From: Candidatus Hydrogenedentota bacterium
GTDB taxonomy: Bacteria; Hydrogenedentota; Hydrogenedentia; Hydrogenedentales; SCBR16-9
Reading direction: 5' to 3'
NCBI GenBank assembly: GCA_007116095.1
Contig: SKJD01000204.1
Span: 1 to 18,418 of the forward strand
DNA: 18,418 bases
Position 1 is the stretch's first letter; each line of letters opens with the position of its first letter. Below the pieces are notes generated by a model. It had not been told where the DNA came from. It worked only from the letters and a program-made list of their open reading frames with translations, and searched no databases. Positions 7,882 to 14,873 of the stretch are shown in pieces. The position numbers and the translations under genes are program-made.

Positions 7882-8524
7882 CTGTGTACAATTCCTTCTC
7901 AACAATCTTGGACAACTGTTTGCGGGCCCGGAACATCCAGGTCTTCAACGTGCCCATCGGGACTTGCATGATCTCAACGATCTCATCATAGGGCAAACCT
8001 TCGAGATAATACAAGGTGATAATGGTCGCATAACGTTCGGGCAATTTGGAGATACAGCGTCGTATATGTTCCGGCATGTCAATATTCTCATCCGGAAAGA
8101 CGGCCATATGATGGGTGTGCTCGGTCTCCAGCGCCACTTCGTTCCGTCGCTTGCGCTTGTTCAGCTCGGTCAGGCAGACACTGCACGTCACCCGGTACAT
8201 CCAGGTGGAGAAGCTGCAATCCCCTCGGAAGCCCTTTAAGAGCCGATAGCCTTTGAGGAAGGCCTCCTGGGCCATGTCTTCCGACATCGCGGCGTCACGC
8301 ATGAAGCGACACGACACGTTAAAGACAATATGCTGATGACGGCGCACCAATTCCGAAAACGCTTCGGTGTGCCCGTCTTTGGTTGCCTGCACCAAAGTGA
8401 TGTCATTGAGCGCCGCCCAATCGCTTTTGGCGATGGCTTCGTTGACATCTACTTCTTCATTAACACCTGAAAAGCCATTATGAGCATGTTCCAGAGACGC
8501 GTTCGTCGTGTTCATTCTTGTCAT
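7874..8524 (-). CDS. RNA polymerase sigma factor, ECF family
   Basis: This is a 216-residue sigma-70 family protein. Region 2 spans about residues 54-124, with SEDMAQEAFLKGYRLLKGFRG and FSTWMYRV being the core-binding and promoter-melting part. Region 4 spans about residues 155-208, with LPERYATIITLYYLEGLPYDEI and VPMGTLKTWMFRARKQL forming the helix-turn-helix for -35 recognition. There is no region 3, as expected for ECF sigmas. About 40-50 residues precede region 2, a little longer than usual. The ATG at 8524 has AGGAG 8 nt upstream; the open frame upstream to 8581 lacks support, and 8515 is an internal alternative. The next gene overlaps its stop by 8 bp, and a DUF4097-like gene lies 66 bp upstream. 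It probably directs an envelope-related regulon. Confidence 0.92.
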   Translation of the reverse strand: MTRMNTTNASLEHAHNGFSGVNEEVDVNEAIAKSDWAALNDITLVQATKDGHTEAFSELVRRHQHIVFNVSCRFMRDAAMSEDMAQEAFLKGYRLLKGFRGDCSFSTWMYRVTCSVCLTELNKRKRRNEVALETEHTHHMAVFPDENIDMPEHIRRCISKLPERYATIITLYYLEGLPYDEIVEIMQVPMGTLKTWMFRARKQLSKIVEKELYTGV

Positions 8525-8590
8525 TTCCGCCGCTCCTTTCGGTGGTAGCAATAAAATCGCATTGCGGTACTCCCATACCACCCACCTGAT

Positions 8591-9577
8591 TTATTGGCTC
8601 GCATTAAGGTAACGCTGGAACAGGGCGAAACCTTCCCTAGTTTCGGTATCGACGTCGGAATCGCGGCGGTAATGCGGTGTGATCCAGATGTTTCCGTTCA
8701 TCGAAGTCATGCTCACACGCGTACTCCCATTACCTATCATACCCCGCAGTGTTTTCCGTTGCTGGACACCTTCTTCCAGGTCAATTTCAAAGTCCGACTG
8801 CACAATACCCCGCTCGGTGTGGGCGCTCACATCGGCGAAGACGCCCTCCGCCAGGGCGAGGGTAATCCCGCCATTTTGCGCGGTTAGAATGCATTCATGC
8901 ACGCTGAGGTCCAGCAAGCGCGCCACGATGGCGCCGTTGGTGGTGCTGGCCCGCAGACTTCCGCCGGTCATATGGGCGTATATACTGCCGTTGATGGTCG
9001 AGAGTATCGTGTCCGAGGTCGCGCCAAAAACGCGTATACGCCCATTCATGCTCTGCACGAAAACCGTGCCGAAGGGTTCGTTGATCTCCACGTCGGCATT
9101 GTTGCCTTCAATATGCACATTCCCGGCGTCCCGGGCGATCCATATGTTGCCATTCATGCCCCGCAGGTCCAAATCCGTGCCCAGCGGCACCTGGATCACG
9201 TAATCCACCCGCAGATCGATGACGTCCGGGCGTTCTTTGGGTTCGGTGATCAGGTACGTGGTCGGGCCATGCTGCTCATAATAAATCAGCTCGCTGAGAT
9301 AGGCCTGGGCGACCGGACGCGCCTCGGAATCGGGGGTGTAGGCGCGGATATTGGCCCGGACATGTATATGGGGGTCCGAATGCGTGTAGATGCGGATGGC
9401 GCCGTCGTCATTCAACAATTTCAGTTCGCGGGTCGCCGGCACCGTCAAGGTGCGCTCGGCCTTCACCATCGGTCGACACAGCTCTCGCGGCAAAAACGGA
9501 GCCAGCACCCCAACGGTCAGGGCCTGAATGGCTGCGGCGAGAACCAGCGCCAATGCTATACTGCGCACATAAATCAT
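8591..9577 (-). CDS. Exported DUF4097-like beta-strand repeat protein
   Basis: This 328-residue protein has a hydrophobic N-terminus (IALALVLAAAIQALTVGVLAP) that reads as a signal peptide or anchor, then an all-beta region. The recurring turn NG-x-I appears in NGNIWIA, NGRIRVFG, NGSIYAH, NGAIVAR, NGGITLA and NGNIWIT at fairly regular spacing. This is the repeated strand pattern of DUF4097/DUF4098-type adhesin-like domains, often found near ECF sigma or PspC-type regulators. It should act in the periplasm or on the surface. ATG at 9577 is used; there is no Shine-Dalgarno site, and TATAAT overlaps the start, so a GTG at 9568 (protein beginning MRSIALALVL) could be a leaderless start. It is the first gene of the sigma-factor cluster. 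Confidence 0.75.
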   Translation of the reverse strand: MIYVRSIALALVLAAAIQALTVGVLAPFLPRELCRPMVKAERTLTVPATRELKLLNDDGAIRIYTHSDPHIHVRANIRAYTPDSEARPVAQAYLSELIYYEQHGPTTYLITEPKERPDVIDLRVDYVIQVPLGTDLDLRGMNGNIWIARDAGNVHIEGNNADVEINEPFGTVFVQSMNGRIRVFGATSDTILSTINGSIYAHMTGGSLRASTTNGAIVARLLDLSVHECILTAQNGGITLALAEGVFADVSAHTERGIVQSDFEIDLEEGVQQRKTLRGMIGNGSTRVSMTSMNGNIWITPHYRRDSDVDTETREGFALFQRYLNASQ

Positions 9578-9824
9578 TATAAAAACCACGAAATTGTTGT
9601 TTTGAAGTCAAGTAACTATCACGGACGTGACGGCCCGATATGCTTGCCGGTTACTCATCGATATGACAGGCGCGACAGGAGTCAGGTTTCGCCTCCGTCG
9701 CACTGAAACACAGGCTAAATGGCTGTTGTTACTAGGCTTGCGCTGAAACTGAAACAAAGTGCGCCAAGGCCCTGTCAGAAGGTTGCGCAGCGTAGCCGGC
9801 AAACGTACTGAATAGGTTGAATGC

Positions 9825-10235
9825 ATGTACTCCTGGATACTAATTATTCCCGTTTTTATTGTTCTCTTTGCTTTGTGCTATCTGGTGATACACAAGGTGG
9901 CCGCTGTGTGGCTGAATTACCGGCTGCGGATGGTCTTGCTAGAACGGCTGGAGCGCAAGCCGGACCTTATCCAGCAGTTCAGTGAAGTCGATGGCCTTGT
10001 AGACGGACACGACGACCGCCAGAAGTTTGACTTCCTCATTACCGGCATTACCCTGGTGCTGTTCGGCCTGGTCTGCGCCGTGATTGCCCAGATCATCGGC
10101 AGCAGCCGCTGGGTCGTCGGCGCCTATGTCGGCGGCATCTCCAGCATTACCCTGGGCATCATGCTCAGCATTATCGGCCTGGTCATCCGACTCCTCTCCC
10201 GCAATCCCCTCAAGGACAATACTTCGGACCGCTGA
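9825..10235 (+). CDS. Small integral membrane protein, unknown function
   Basis: This 136-residue protein has three predicted membrane segments: about residues 4-24, 71-92 and 96-123. The cytosolic stretch between the first and second is charged (RLRMVLLERLERKPDLIQQF and GHDDRQKFDF). I do not recognise a named family. The ATG at 9825 has AGG about 8 nt upstream. It is divergent from the DUF4097/sigma-factor cluster across a 247-bp gap in which I see no clear promoter. The divergent position beside a sigma factor makes it a candidate target of that regulator, but this is inference. It ends 50 bp before the next plus-strand gene. Confidence 0.75.
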   Translation: MYSWILIIPVFIVLFALCYLVIHKVAAVWLNYRLRMVLLERLERKPDLIQQFSEVDGLVDGHDDRQKFDFLITGITLVLFGLVCAVIAQIIGSSRWVVGAYVGGISSITLGIMLSIIGLVIRLLSRNPLKDNTSDR

Positions 10236-10273
10236 CATTATGGCGTTTTTTCCTTGGGCGTTACCCCCTGATT

Positions 10274-10279
10274 TATAAT
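10274..10279 (+). promoter_or_regulatory. -10-like TATAAT immediately before the TIGR02757 gene
   Basis: A perfect TATAAT ends 6 nt before the ATG at 10286, and no Shine-Dalgarno sequence is present. Transcription starting about 7 nt downstream would begin at or next to the start codon, giving a leaderless mRNA. No good -35 box is visible at 16-18 nt, so the call is tentative. Confidence 0.35.
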
Positions 10280-10285
10280 GTACCT

Positions 10286-11161
10286 ATGCACTACCTCAAA
10301 CCCCACCTCGACCAGCTCTATGCGCGCTACAATCACCGGCAATTCGTCTTCCCCGACCCGTTGCAGGTAGTCTATGATTACCCCGACCCCCGGGATCAGG
10401 AGATTGTCGGGTTGATTGCGGCGGCCCTGGCCTTTGGCGGTGTGCAACAGATTCTGAAGAGTATTGGCCAGGTCTTGCAAGTACTGGGCGACCGGCCCCA
10501 TGTGTTTTTGGCTGATCGCAGCCTTGCCCAATTGCAGCGGGATTTCCGGGGCTTTCAATACCGCTATGTATACGCAGCGGATCTCTGTGCCCTGCTCGAA
10601 GCGCTGGGCAGCCAGCTTCGGGAATCGGGCGCCCTGGCCGCAAGCTTCAAGGCCCTGGACCCGTCGCCCAAGGGAACTGCCTCCCCTGCCGGCGATATAC
10701 TGCCGGTCTTGTCGGCCTGGGTGGACTGCCTGCTGGCGGCGGGAAAGCGGGAGAAGAATTACCTCTTGCCGACGCCCGCACGGGGCAGCGCGTGTAAACG
10801 TTGGCACCTGTATTTGCGTTGGATGATAAGGCAAGATGCCGTGGACCCGGGCGCGTGGCAGGCGCTGCTAGGCAGCGAAGCTCCCACACCGGCGCGGCTC
10901 TTAATCCCCATGGACACCCACATGTATCGACTCACCCACGCCCTGGGCATGACCCAGCGCAAACAGGCCGACCTACGGACCGTTTCCGAAGTCAGCGCCG
11001 CGTTTCGGCGCATTGCGCCCGAAGACCCTGTACGCTATGATTTCGCCATGACCCGCCTGGGAATACGCCGCGACCCGGACATCAAGCGCTTTGTCGCCGC
11101 CTGTCAAGGGCAGCGGCCCGATCCAGTTCACGATACGCCCCCGGACCCGATTTTGAGATGA
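10286..11161 (+). CDS. TIGR02757 family protein
   Basis: This is a 291-residue mostly helical protein. The N-terminal stretch (LYARYNHRQFVFPDPLQVVYDYPDPRDQEIVGLIAAALAFGGV), the central SACKRWHLYLRWMIRQD and the later IPMDTHMYRL are the conserved blocks of the TIGR02757 (DUF2400) family. The fold is suspected to relate to HhH-type DNA glycosylases, and no reaction is established as far as I know. The length is slightly above the usual ~230-260 residues. There are no signal peptide or membrane segments, so it should be cytosolic. The start at 10286 is set by the N-terminal family match; no ribosome-binding site precedes it, see the adjacent -10-like site. A short hairpin CCGGAAAACCGG lies just after the stop (about 11168-11179), too weak to call a terminator. 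Confidence 0.88.
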   Translation: MHYLKPHLDQLYARYNHRQFVFPDPLQVVYDYPDPRDQEIVGLIAAALAFGGVQQILKSIGQVLQVLGDRPHVFLADRSLAQLQRDFRGFQYRYVYAADLCALLEALGSQLRESGALAASFKALDPSPKGTASPAGDILPVLSAWVDCLLAAGKREKNYLLPTPARGSACKRWHLYLRWMIRQDAVDPGAWQALLGSEAPTPARLLIPMDTHMYRLTHALGMTQRKQADLRTVSEVSAAFRRIAPEDPVRYDFAMTRLGIRRDPDIKRFVAACQGQRPDPVHDTPPDPILR

Positions 11162-11604
11162 TTTTGCCGGAAAACCGGATTCATGGATTTTATTGTTGCA
11201 CCTGTTCGGACAGCGTGCTACACTGAATATCAGGCTTAGTATTGTTAGCGTAGGTATGGTTGGATTTTTCATACATTTCAAGCGTATATGCGGTCGGTCC
11301 AAATCAGAAATGCTGGACAGCACCTATTCGGCATCCTTATAATGGATCAAGTACGTGGAAAGGCGCCATGGCGTTGAATGACCTTTGGAGCAGCGCATCG
11401 GCAGGCTATGAGAACCGGGTCAAACCAGATGGCGAAAAGCATAGTCATAACATTGACCCACGTACCAGGCGCCCCGCAGGTGGAGGCTCAAAACATAAGC
11501 GCCATTACCAATACGGAGATGGAGAGTGATGCGATGAGCATGGCTTTCTACGTGATGGGGCTGTAAAACACGCAAGCAGACTGCGCCAATTACCCCGATG
11601 CGCG
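11162..11604. other. Gene-poor intergenic stretch
   Basis: No ORF here is convincing. A 53-codon frame from ATG 11368 to 11529 has GGAAAGG upstream but no recognisable protein, and a 45-codon frame MAKSIVITLTHVPG... lies in another frame. The minus strand of about 11480-11566 would encode a hydrophobic run broken by stops, which may be the trace of a decayed gene. The promoter-like site at 11314-11343 falls inside this region. Confidence 0.35.
11314..11343 (+). promoter_or_regulatory. Candidate sigma-70-type promoter
   Basis: TGGACA (11314-11319) and a perfect TATAAT (11338-11343) are separated by 18 bp. The nearest ORF downstream is an unconvincing short frame, so the product, if any, might be a small RNA or small protein. 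Confidence 0.35.
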
Positions 11605-11613
11605 TGCTATAAT
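11605..11613 (+). promoter_or_regulatory. Extended -10 promoter of the Gfo/Idh/MocA gene
   Basis: TGCTATAAT is a perfect extended -10 element (TG, one base, TATAAT). It would start a transcript near 11620 with a leader of about 87 nt before the ATG at 11707. The -35 region is poor, as is common with extended -10 promoters. Confidence 0.45.
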
Positions 11614-11648
11614 AATTGTAGAACGCGATGAAAAGGTTTCACCTGTCC

Positions 11649-11674
11649 AAATTAATTTTGAACAGAATTAATTT
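11649..11674 (+). promoter_or_regulatory. AT-rich inverted/direct repeat in the oxidoreductase leader
   Basis: AAATTAATT (11649-11657) and AATTAATTT (11666-11674) form a 9-bp inverted repeat with an 8-nt spacer; because the core is palindromic it also reads as a direct repeat AATTAATTTT. It lies between the predicted transcription start and the start codon and could be an operator or a leader hairpin. Confidence 0.3.
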
Positions 11675-11706
11675 TCACCGATATTGCTATTGACAGAGGA
11701 GCAAAC

Positions 11707-13209
11707 ATGAGCGACGTATCACGCAGAGATTTCATTAAAACAGCGGGCCTGGGCGCTGGTGTCGCAATAGCCGCTGGCTATTCCCCCTTCAGCTATGCCC
11801 AGAACGAGAAAGTACGTATCGGCCTGGTCGGTACCGGCGGACAGGGCACTTTCCACATTCGCGACGGTATTGCCGGCACGCCGGATTTGGACATTGTGGC
11901 GGTCTGTGACGTTTTTGAGCCGAACCAACGCTGGGCCGCACGCTACGGGCAGCTTGCCAACGCCGGCATCACGATGCCCGCCGGCGAACAGCCCGGCCGC
12001 GATCAGGTGCAACAGGCCAGCGAATACCGGATGCCCAGCACCTACTACGATTACCGGGAAATGCTTGCGGAAGAAGAGCTAGACGCGGTGGTGATCTCCA
12101 CCCCCCTGAACAGCCACTACCCCATCACCATGGACTGCCTGGACGCGGGCAAGTGGGTTTTCTGCGAAAAGACCCTGGTCGGCAATGTGGAAGATGGACG
12201 CAGCATGGTGACCAAATGCCACGAGACCGGCAAGTTTGTGCAGGTCGGGCATCAGCGTCGCTACAATCCCAAGTACAACCTGGCGATGAAGCTGGCCTTC
12301 GAAGAAGAACAGATTGGCCGGATCAACCACATCACCGCCCAATGGCACCGCAATCACTTCTGGCGCCGTCAGATCCCGGTCGACTACGAATTGAATGAAC
12401 AGGAACAGCAGTTCATCGATGACTTGGAACGCCACCTGAACTGGCGGATGTATCAGGACCTGTCCGGCGGGCTTTACACCGAGCTGGCCACGCACCAGAC
12501 CGACATCGCCAACTGGTTCCTGAAGGCCGTGCCCGCCCGCGTACATACCTTCGGCGGTATCGACTACTGGCGGGATGGCCGGACAGTCGATGACAACATC
12601 GTCCTCTCCTTTGAATACGACATGGACCCGCGGGACGACGGCTTCATGCCCATCGATGCGCGCAGCATCCTCCAGGACATGCGCCAAATCAACCAGAGCT
12701 ACACGACGCGCTTCGTTTACACCAGCATCCTGGCCAACGCCAACCGTGGCGCCTCCGAATTGCTGCAGGGCGACTACGGCACCTTCCGTCTTTCCGAGCA
12801 GGATTGCTGGCTCTATGGTGAACCAGGCGCGATTGCTTCCGTACCGGCCGACGAGTTGGAAGAAGAAGAAGTTTCCGCGGACGACTACGCCAGCGACACC
12901 CTGAGCGGCGCCACCCTTCAGGTGAGCACGGAAGAGCTGCTGAAAGGGCGTGAATTGCTGGCCGATACCCCGATGGAAACCGCGGATGTCTATCAGTTCC
13001 GCGCCTTCGCTGACCACATCAAGAACGGCGGCGTGCCGCTTAATAACCAGATGGTTGGCTTCACCACCTCGCTGACCTCCATCGCAGCCATTCAGTCCCG
13101 CGAAGAAGGCCGCACCGTTGAGATTGACCCGGCCTGGTACAGCTTCGACTTTGAAGTGCCCAGCTTCCATGATTACGATTACGAATATGAAGAAGACTGG
13201 GAAGCCTAA
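11707..13209 (+). CDS. Tat-exported Gfo/Idh/MocA family oxidoreductase
   Basis: This 500-residue NAD(P)-dependent oxidoreductase has a twin-arginine signal, SRRDFIK (residues 5-11), followed by a hydrophobic stretch, so it should be exported folded with its cofactor. The Rossmann fold begins at residue 35, with GLVGTGGQG as the dinucleotide loop. CEKTL (residues 153-157) stands where the family usually has EKP, with Lys155 as the likely catalytic lysine. GGLYTELATHQTDIANW (about 254-270) carries the His/Asp pair of the C-terminal substrate domain. AGGAG precedes the ATG at good spacing. The C-terminus is unusual, ending in an acidic, tyrosine-rich tail (DYDYEYEEDWEA). It is probably a periplasmic sugar or cyclitol dehydrogenase; the substrate is unknown. 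It is monocistronic, with its own promoter and terminator. Confidence 0.92.
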   Translation: MSDVSRRDFIKTAGLGAGVAIAAGYSPFSYAQNEKVRIGLVGTGGQGTFHIRDGIAGTPDLDIVAVCDVFEPNQRWAARYGQLANAGITMPAGEQPGRDQVQQASEYRMPSTYYDYREMLAEEELDAVVISTPLNSHYPITMDCLDAGKWVFCEKTLVGNVEDGRSMVTKCHETGKFVQVGHQRRYNPKYNLAMKLAFEEEQIGRINHITAQWHRNHFWRRQIPVDYELNEQEQQFIDDLERHLNWRMYQDLSGGLYTELATHQTDIANWFLKAVPARVHTFGGIDYWRDGRTVDDNIVLSFEYDMDPRDDGFMPIDARSILQDMRQINQSYTTRFVYTSILANANRGASELLQGDYGTFRLSEQDCWLYGEPGAIASVPADELEEEEVSADDYASDTLSGATLQVSTEELLKGRELLADTPMETADVYQFRAFADHIKNGGVPLNNQMVGFTTSLTSIAAIQSREEGRTVEIDPAWYSFDFEVPSFHDYDYEYEEDWEA

Positions 13210-13224
13210 GCCATAGCCCTATAG

Positions 13225-13265
13225 ATGCTTCCGGTCTCGCCTGTCGATGCCGGAAGCGTTTTTAC
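13225..13265 (+). terminator. Rho-independent terminator of the oxidoreductase gene
   Basis: GCTTCCGG (13227-13234) pairs perfectly with CCGGAAGC (13250-13257), extendable by two pairs at the base, with a 15-nt loop. A T-run at 13259-13263 follows. It lies about 16 bp after the stop codon. Confidence 0.88.
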
Positions 13266-13340
13266 ATAAAAAAGCAGGTTCACTGTCTTTCACCTATCGC
13301 CCTGGCTGGACCTCGGGGCGCCACTGGAGATTTTAATAGC

Positions 13341-14123
13341 ATGACAAACTTACGTTGGTTGCTCATCATTGCACTGACCTTTGGCGTGGCCGTTGCCGGT
13401 GGTGTCGGCTGCGATAACCAGCCCCCGGAAACCGCGCACCGTGTAATCATGGAAGATGACGACGACGATGCCGAGACCGAAGCGCCCGTGGAAGAAGAAG
13501 CTGCGGAGCCGGCAGAAAGTGTCGCCGATACCATGGAAGAAACCGTGGAGACCCCCGAGGAAGTGCTTGAAGAAGTTACGGAAGCGGTAGAAGAAGCCGT
13601 GGAAGATATCACTGCAGAAGAACAAACCTTCCTTATCGAACCCAATCCGGAATCCTTCATTCAGTTCACCGGCTACCAGGCCCTAAAAAGCCAGGAAGGC
13701 TTCTTCAACGTTTTTGAAGGTGAAATTACCGTTGAGGGCGACGATCTGACCACCACCCAGGTCAACCTGACCATCGACATGGACTCCCTTTTCACCCGTA
13801 CGCGTATGTTGACCAATGTCCTGAAGGATGAAGACTTCTTCCATGTGGCGGAATATCCTGAGGCCACCTTCGTCTCCAGCCGCTTTGAAGCCGGAGACGG
13901 CGAAGATGAATATACCATGCACGGCGCGCTGACCATGCGCGGCGTGGAACGTCGCCTGGGTATTCCCGTCATCATGCGTCTTGACGATGCCGGACTTTAC
14001 CTGGAATCAGAGCTGGTGATCGACCGCTACAACTGGGGCATTGAAAAGGACGGCTATCTCGACGAAGCCATCAACGAAGAAGTCCTCATCAACTTCGAGA
14101 TTCTCGCCGAGCCCCAGAGCTAA
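13341..14123 (+). CDS. YceI family protein with exported acidic linker
   Basis: This 260-residue protein has a signal peptide ending at VAGGVGC; Cys24 may be lipidated, although GVGC is a poor lipobox. Residues 37-95 form an extremely acidic linker: 28 of 59 residues are Asp/Glu and there is no Lys, Arg or His. The YceI domain follows (about 93-258): FLIEPNPESFIQFTG at its start, DEDFFHVAEYPEATF in the middle and the lipocalin-like closing strands with VIDRYNWGI. YceI proteins are periplasmic beta-barrels that bind isoprenoid or other amphipathic ligands. GGAG lies 11 nt before the ATG. A terminator follows closely, and another separates it from the upstream oxidoreductase, so it is probably transcribed alone. 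Confidence 0.9.
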   Translation: MTNLRWLLIIALTFGVAVAGGVGCDNQPPETAHRVIMEDDDDDAETEAPVEEEAAEPAESVADTMEETVETPEEVLEEVTEAVEEAVEDITAEEQTFLIEPNPESFIQFTGYQALKSQEGFFNVFEGEITVEGDDLTTTQVNLTIDMDSLFTRTRMLTNVLKDEDFFHVAEYPEATFVSSRFEAGDGEDEYTMHGALTMRGVERRLGIPVIMRLDDAGLYLESELVIDRYNWGIEKDGYLDEAINEEVLINFEILAEPQS

Positions 14124-14160
14124 GTCCTCCCCCACTCCCGAAATACACAGCACGCCCTGC

Positions 14161-14196
14161 ACCGCCACCGCATTGGTCAATGCTGTGGCGGTTTTT
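14161..14196 (+). terminator. Rho-independent terminator of the YceI gene
   Basis: A 15-bp stem with a single mismatch (14161-14175 with 14178-14192) is formed by ACCGCCACCGCATTG and CAATGCTGTGGCGGT, followed by TTTTT at 14192-14196. Confidence 0.88.
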
Positions 14197-14343
14197 GGTC
14201 TGTCAGGTAGACACCAAGCATTGGCCGAAAACCTACTTCCTTGTGGGACCGAGCAGCGATCAGTGCATGCATCTGAGATTCAGTCTATATGCATGAAGAA
14301 AATTTTGATGCATAATATTCGCTAAAAATGATAAACTTACAGT

Positions 14344-14781
14344 ATGGAACCCGCTTTTCGTGACCATAAAGATATCGATACCTGGTGGCCCGGAGACTGG
14401 GTCTCCGTGTGGAATCAGGACCAAAGCGAGCTGCGCGGCATGAGCCGTTTAAATGAGGCCGAAGATGTTGTCGGCGAAAACCGCTTCTACCTGACCCTTG
14501 AATCCCTTCCGGAAGGCACGCAGCCCGATGATACTTTCATCTACGAGGAACTTCTTAACCGGAATACCTTGATCAGCAATTGCCGGAGCTCGGACCTTCG
14601 GCTGAACGGGGTAAAATGGAGCAGCAGTCCCGATCCGTTCCTGCGCGTCGGCCCGGACAGCGAAGTCTGGATATCCCAAGATTCCCGCGTGGATGACACC
14701 CCTTTCAGGGCCGATGACGACGGCATACGCAATCGTGTCGAGATTCATCCTACGGGCGAACTTCACTTCGAAACGCCCTAG
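14344..14781 (+). CDS. Orphan ORF, possible fragment of a right-handed beta-helix protein
   Basis: This 145-residue ORF has no signal peptide and no Shine-Dalgarno site, and an in-frame stop lies 10 nt upstream of the ATG. Its first 90 residues contain WWPGDWVSVWNQDQSELRG, then LESLPEGTQPDDTFIYEELL and NRNTLISNCRSSDLRLNGV. That sequence resembles an internal section of pectate-lyase-like beta-helix proteins: a GD-x-V insertion, then an asparagine/cysteine-ladder coil. The last 50 residues do not match that pattern. It could be a remnant of a larger exported protein, or a small protein of unknown function. A beta-helix N-terminus is present at the window's end, so such proteins occur in this genome. 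The resemblance is pattern-based. Confidence 0.5.
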   Translation: MEPAFRDHKDIDTWWPGDWVSVWNQDQSELRGMSRLNEAEDVVGENRFYLTLESLPEGTQPDDTFIYEELLNRNTLISNCRSSDLRLNGVKWSSSPDPFLRVGPDSEVWISQDSRVDDTPFRADDDGIRNRVEIHPTGELHFETP

Positions 14782-14873
14782 AATCTCTTCATAATTCAGG
14801 GCCTTTATCAGAATCTATGGATATGTGGGTCCGTACCACGTTAGGTTAGCTAACATTTTTTGGAGTTTTCGCA

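Noticed and set aside
10238..10834. 198-codon minus-strand frame opposite the TIGR02757 gene
   Set aside because: The plus-strand gene has clear family blocks; the antisense frame has no recognisable motif.
11260..11566. Two short plus-strand frames (89 and 62 codons)
   Set aside because: No ribosome site fits well, no known domain is visible and composition is not protein-like; kept only as a description of the gap.
12079..13170. 363-codon minus-strand frame opposite the Gfo/Idh/MocA gene
   Set aside because: It is antisense to a well-supported oxidoreductase; its Val/Gly/His-rich composition is that of a shadow frame of GC-rich coding DNA.
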